Shown piece by piece: positions 21,192 through 21,562 of a stretch of 21,562 bases of DNA. A program made the translations under genes and the position numbers. The stretch comes from a virus: positions 1 to 21,562 of the IMG/VR virus record IMGVR_UViG_3300010430_000511; one strand, written 5' to 3'. Positions within the stretch are counted from its first letter, which is position 1. Every line of letters starts with the position of its first letter. The notes beneath the pieces were generated by a model that was not told the DNA's origin, ran no database searches, and was given only the letters and a program-made list of their open reading frames with translations.

Positions 21192-21562
21192 GACGCGACG
21201 AGAAAGGAATAAACTCGCCTCGCATGGCTTTTTAAAGGCCAAAGTAAATGCTATTCCGTCACCCGAGCAAAAGGTTGACAAAAAGAAAGATATATTACTT
21301 TGGGGAGAGGGTAATAAATACCCTTATTTTTTAAACTACCTATTCAAAAATAACCCCATTCACGCGGGCATAGTTCGCTCAAAAGTCATTTATACTACCT
21401 CGGGGCGACTACAATACTCAGGGGTAGATACGGAGGCTTGGGACGTTTTTTACAAGAACGGAGCCAAGCATTTTAATGATCCTAGTCTTGACAAAGTAGG
21501 GGACGAGGCAAGCCTTAATTTAGAAAAGGCGAATATTATGTTTTATAAGGTTGTGCTTTCTC
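21157..21562 (+). CDS. Portal protein, N-terminal part (runs off the window)
   Basis: The frame is open from ATG 21157 to the window end (135 codons). The start overlaps the previous gene by 35 nt; no in-frame ATG occurs between 21157 and the last codons of the window, so this is the only sensible ATG. A basic lead (KPTKTRRERNKLASHGFLKA) is followed by DILLWGEGNKYPYFLNYLFK, NNPIHAGIVRSKVIYTTSGR and a 'LDKVGDEASLNLEKANIMFY' stretch. This is the pattern of portal proteins in Bacteroidota phages (usual '.WGe.N.YP.fl..L...s..h.aiv..K..yi.G.Gl', then 'dle.fG'). The portal forms the dodecameric ring through which TerL packs DNA. Confidence 0.7.
   Translation, partial: MTEPIQSTKPTKTRRERNKLASHGFLKAKVNAIPSPEQKVDKKKDILLWGEGNKYPYFLNYLFKNNPIHAGIVRSKVIYTTSGRLQYSGVDTEAWDVFYKNGAKHFNDPSLDKVGDEASLNLEKANIMFYKVVLS

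Noticed and set aside
1-21562. tRNA genes, CRISPR arrays, insertion sequences, attachment sites
   Set aside because: None found on reading. The window is almost fully covered by overlapping phage genes, and the longest gene-free stretch is about 110 bases.

Overview
This window is a stretch of a tailed double-stranded DNA phage genome (siphovirus-like), with every gene on the + strand. Several things point to a Bacteroidota host, probably a flavobacterium, though this is inference. Shine-Dalgarno sites are largely absent and starts sit behind A-rich leaders. Several virion proteins look like families I associate with Bacteroidota phages: the paired tail proteins at 9991-13709, the XkdF-type protease, the small PIPLTEEW protein and the tail-tube-like protein. 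No tRNA, rRNA, CRISPR array, insertion sequence, integrase or lysis gene was seen.

Layout. (1) 1-2354: two unrecognised small genes, then the small and large terminase subunits, closed by a long GC-rich hairpin terminator. (2) 2365-8643: a tightly overlapping run of small and carbohydrate-active genes. It holds two tiny membrane proteins, a bidomain glycosyltransferase (GT2-like plus GT25), a second GT-A enzyme, a DUF2061 membrane protein, a SAM methyltransferase, a sulfotransferase-fold protein, an orphan winged-helix regulator, a GT11 fucosyltransferase, another tiny membrane protein and a last GT-A enzyme. (3) 8627-9426: a possible tail assembly chaperone whose C-terminal half lies in the -1 frame behind a run of nine T. 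(4) 9452-17697: tail genes (HK97 gp10-like, two large tail proteins, a beta-rich virion protein, an 840-aa tape measure). (5) 17744-21562: head genes (XkdF-type protease/scaffold, major capsid protein, likely tail tube, two small proteins, and the 5' part of the portal gene, which runs off the window). Terminators follow the capsid and tail-tube genes.

How it fits together. The terminase, head and tail genes build and fill the virion. The cassette carries five glycosyltransferase domains plus a methyltransferase and a sulfotransferase-like protein. It has no sugar-nucleotide synthesis or lipid-carrier genes, so it probably decorates either virion proteins or host surface glycan with host-supplied donors. 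Its last gene overlaps the virion gene at 8627, which suggests co-expression with late genes.

The most notable points are the glycan cassette inside the late region; the T9 slip site; a TGTCTTA dyad element at the upstream edges of terL, the tail block and the head block (a perfect 10-bp inverted repeat over the protease start codon in the last case); a probable internal start for a separate scaffold; and a gene order with the tail before the head and the portal after the capsid.
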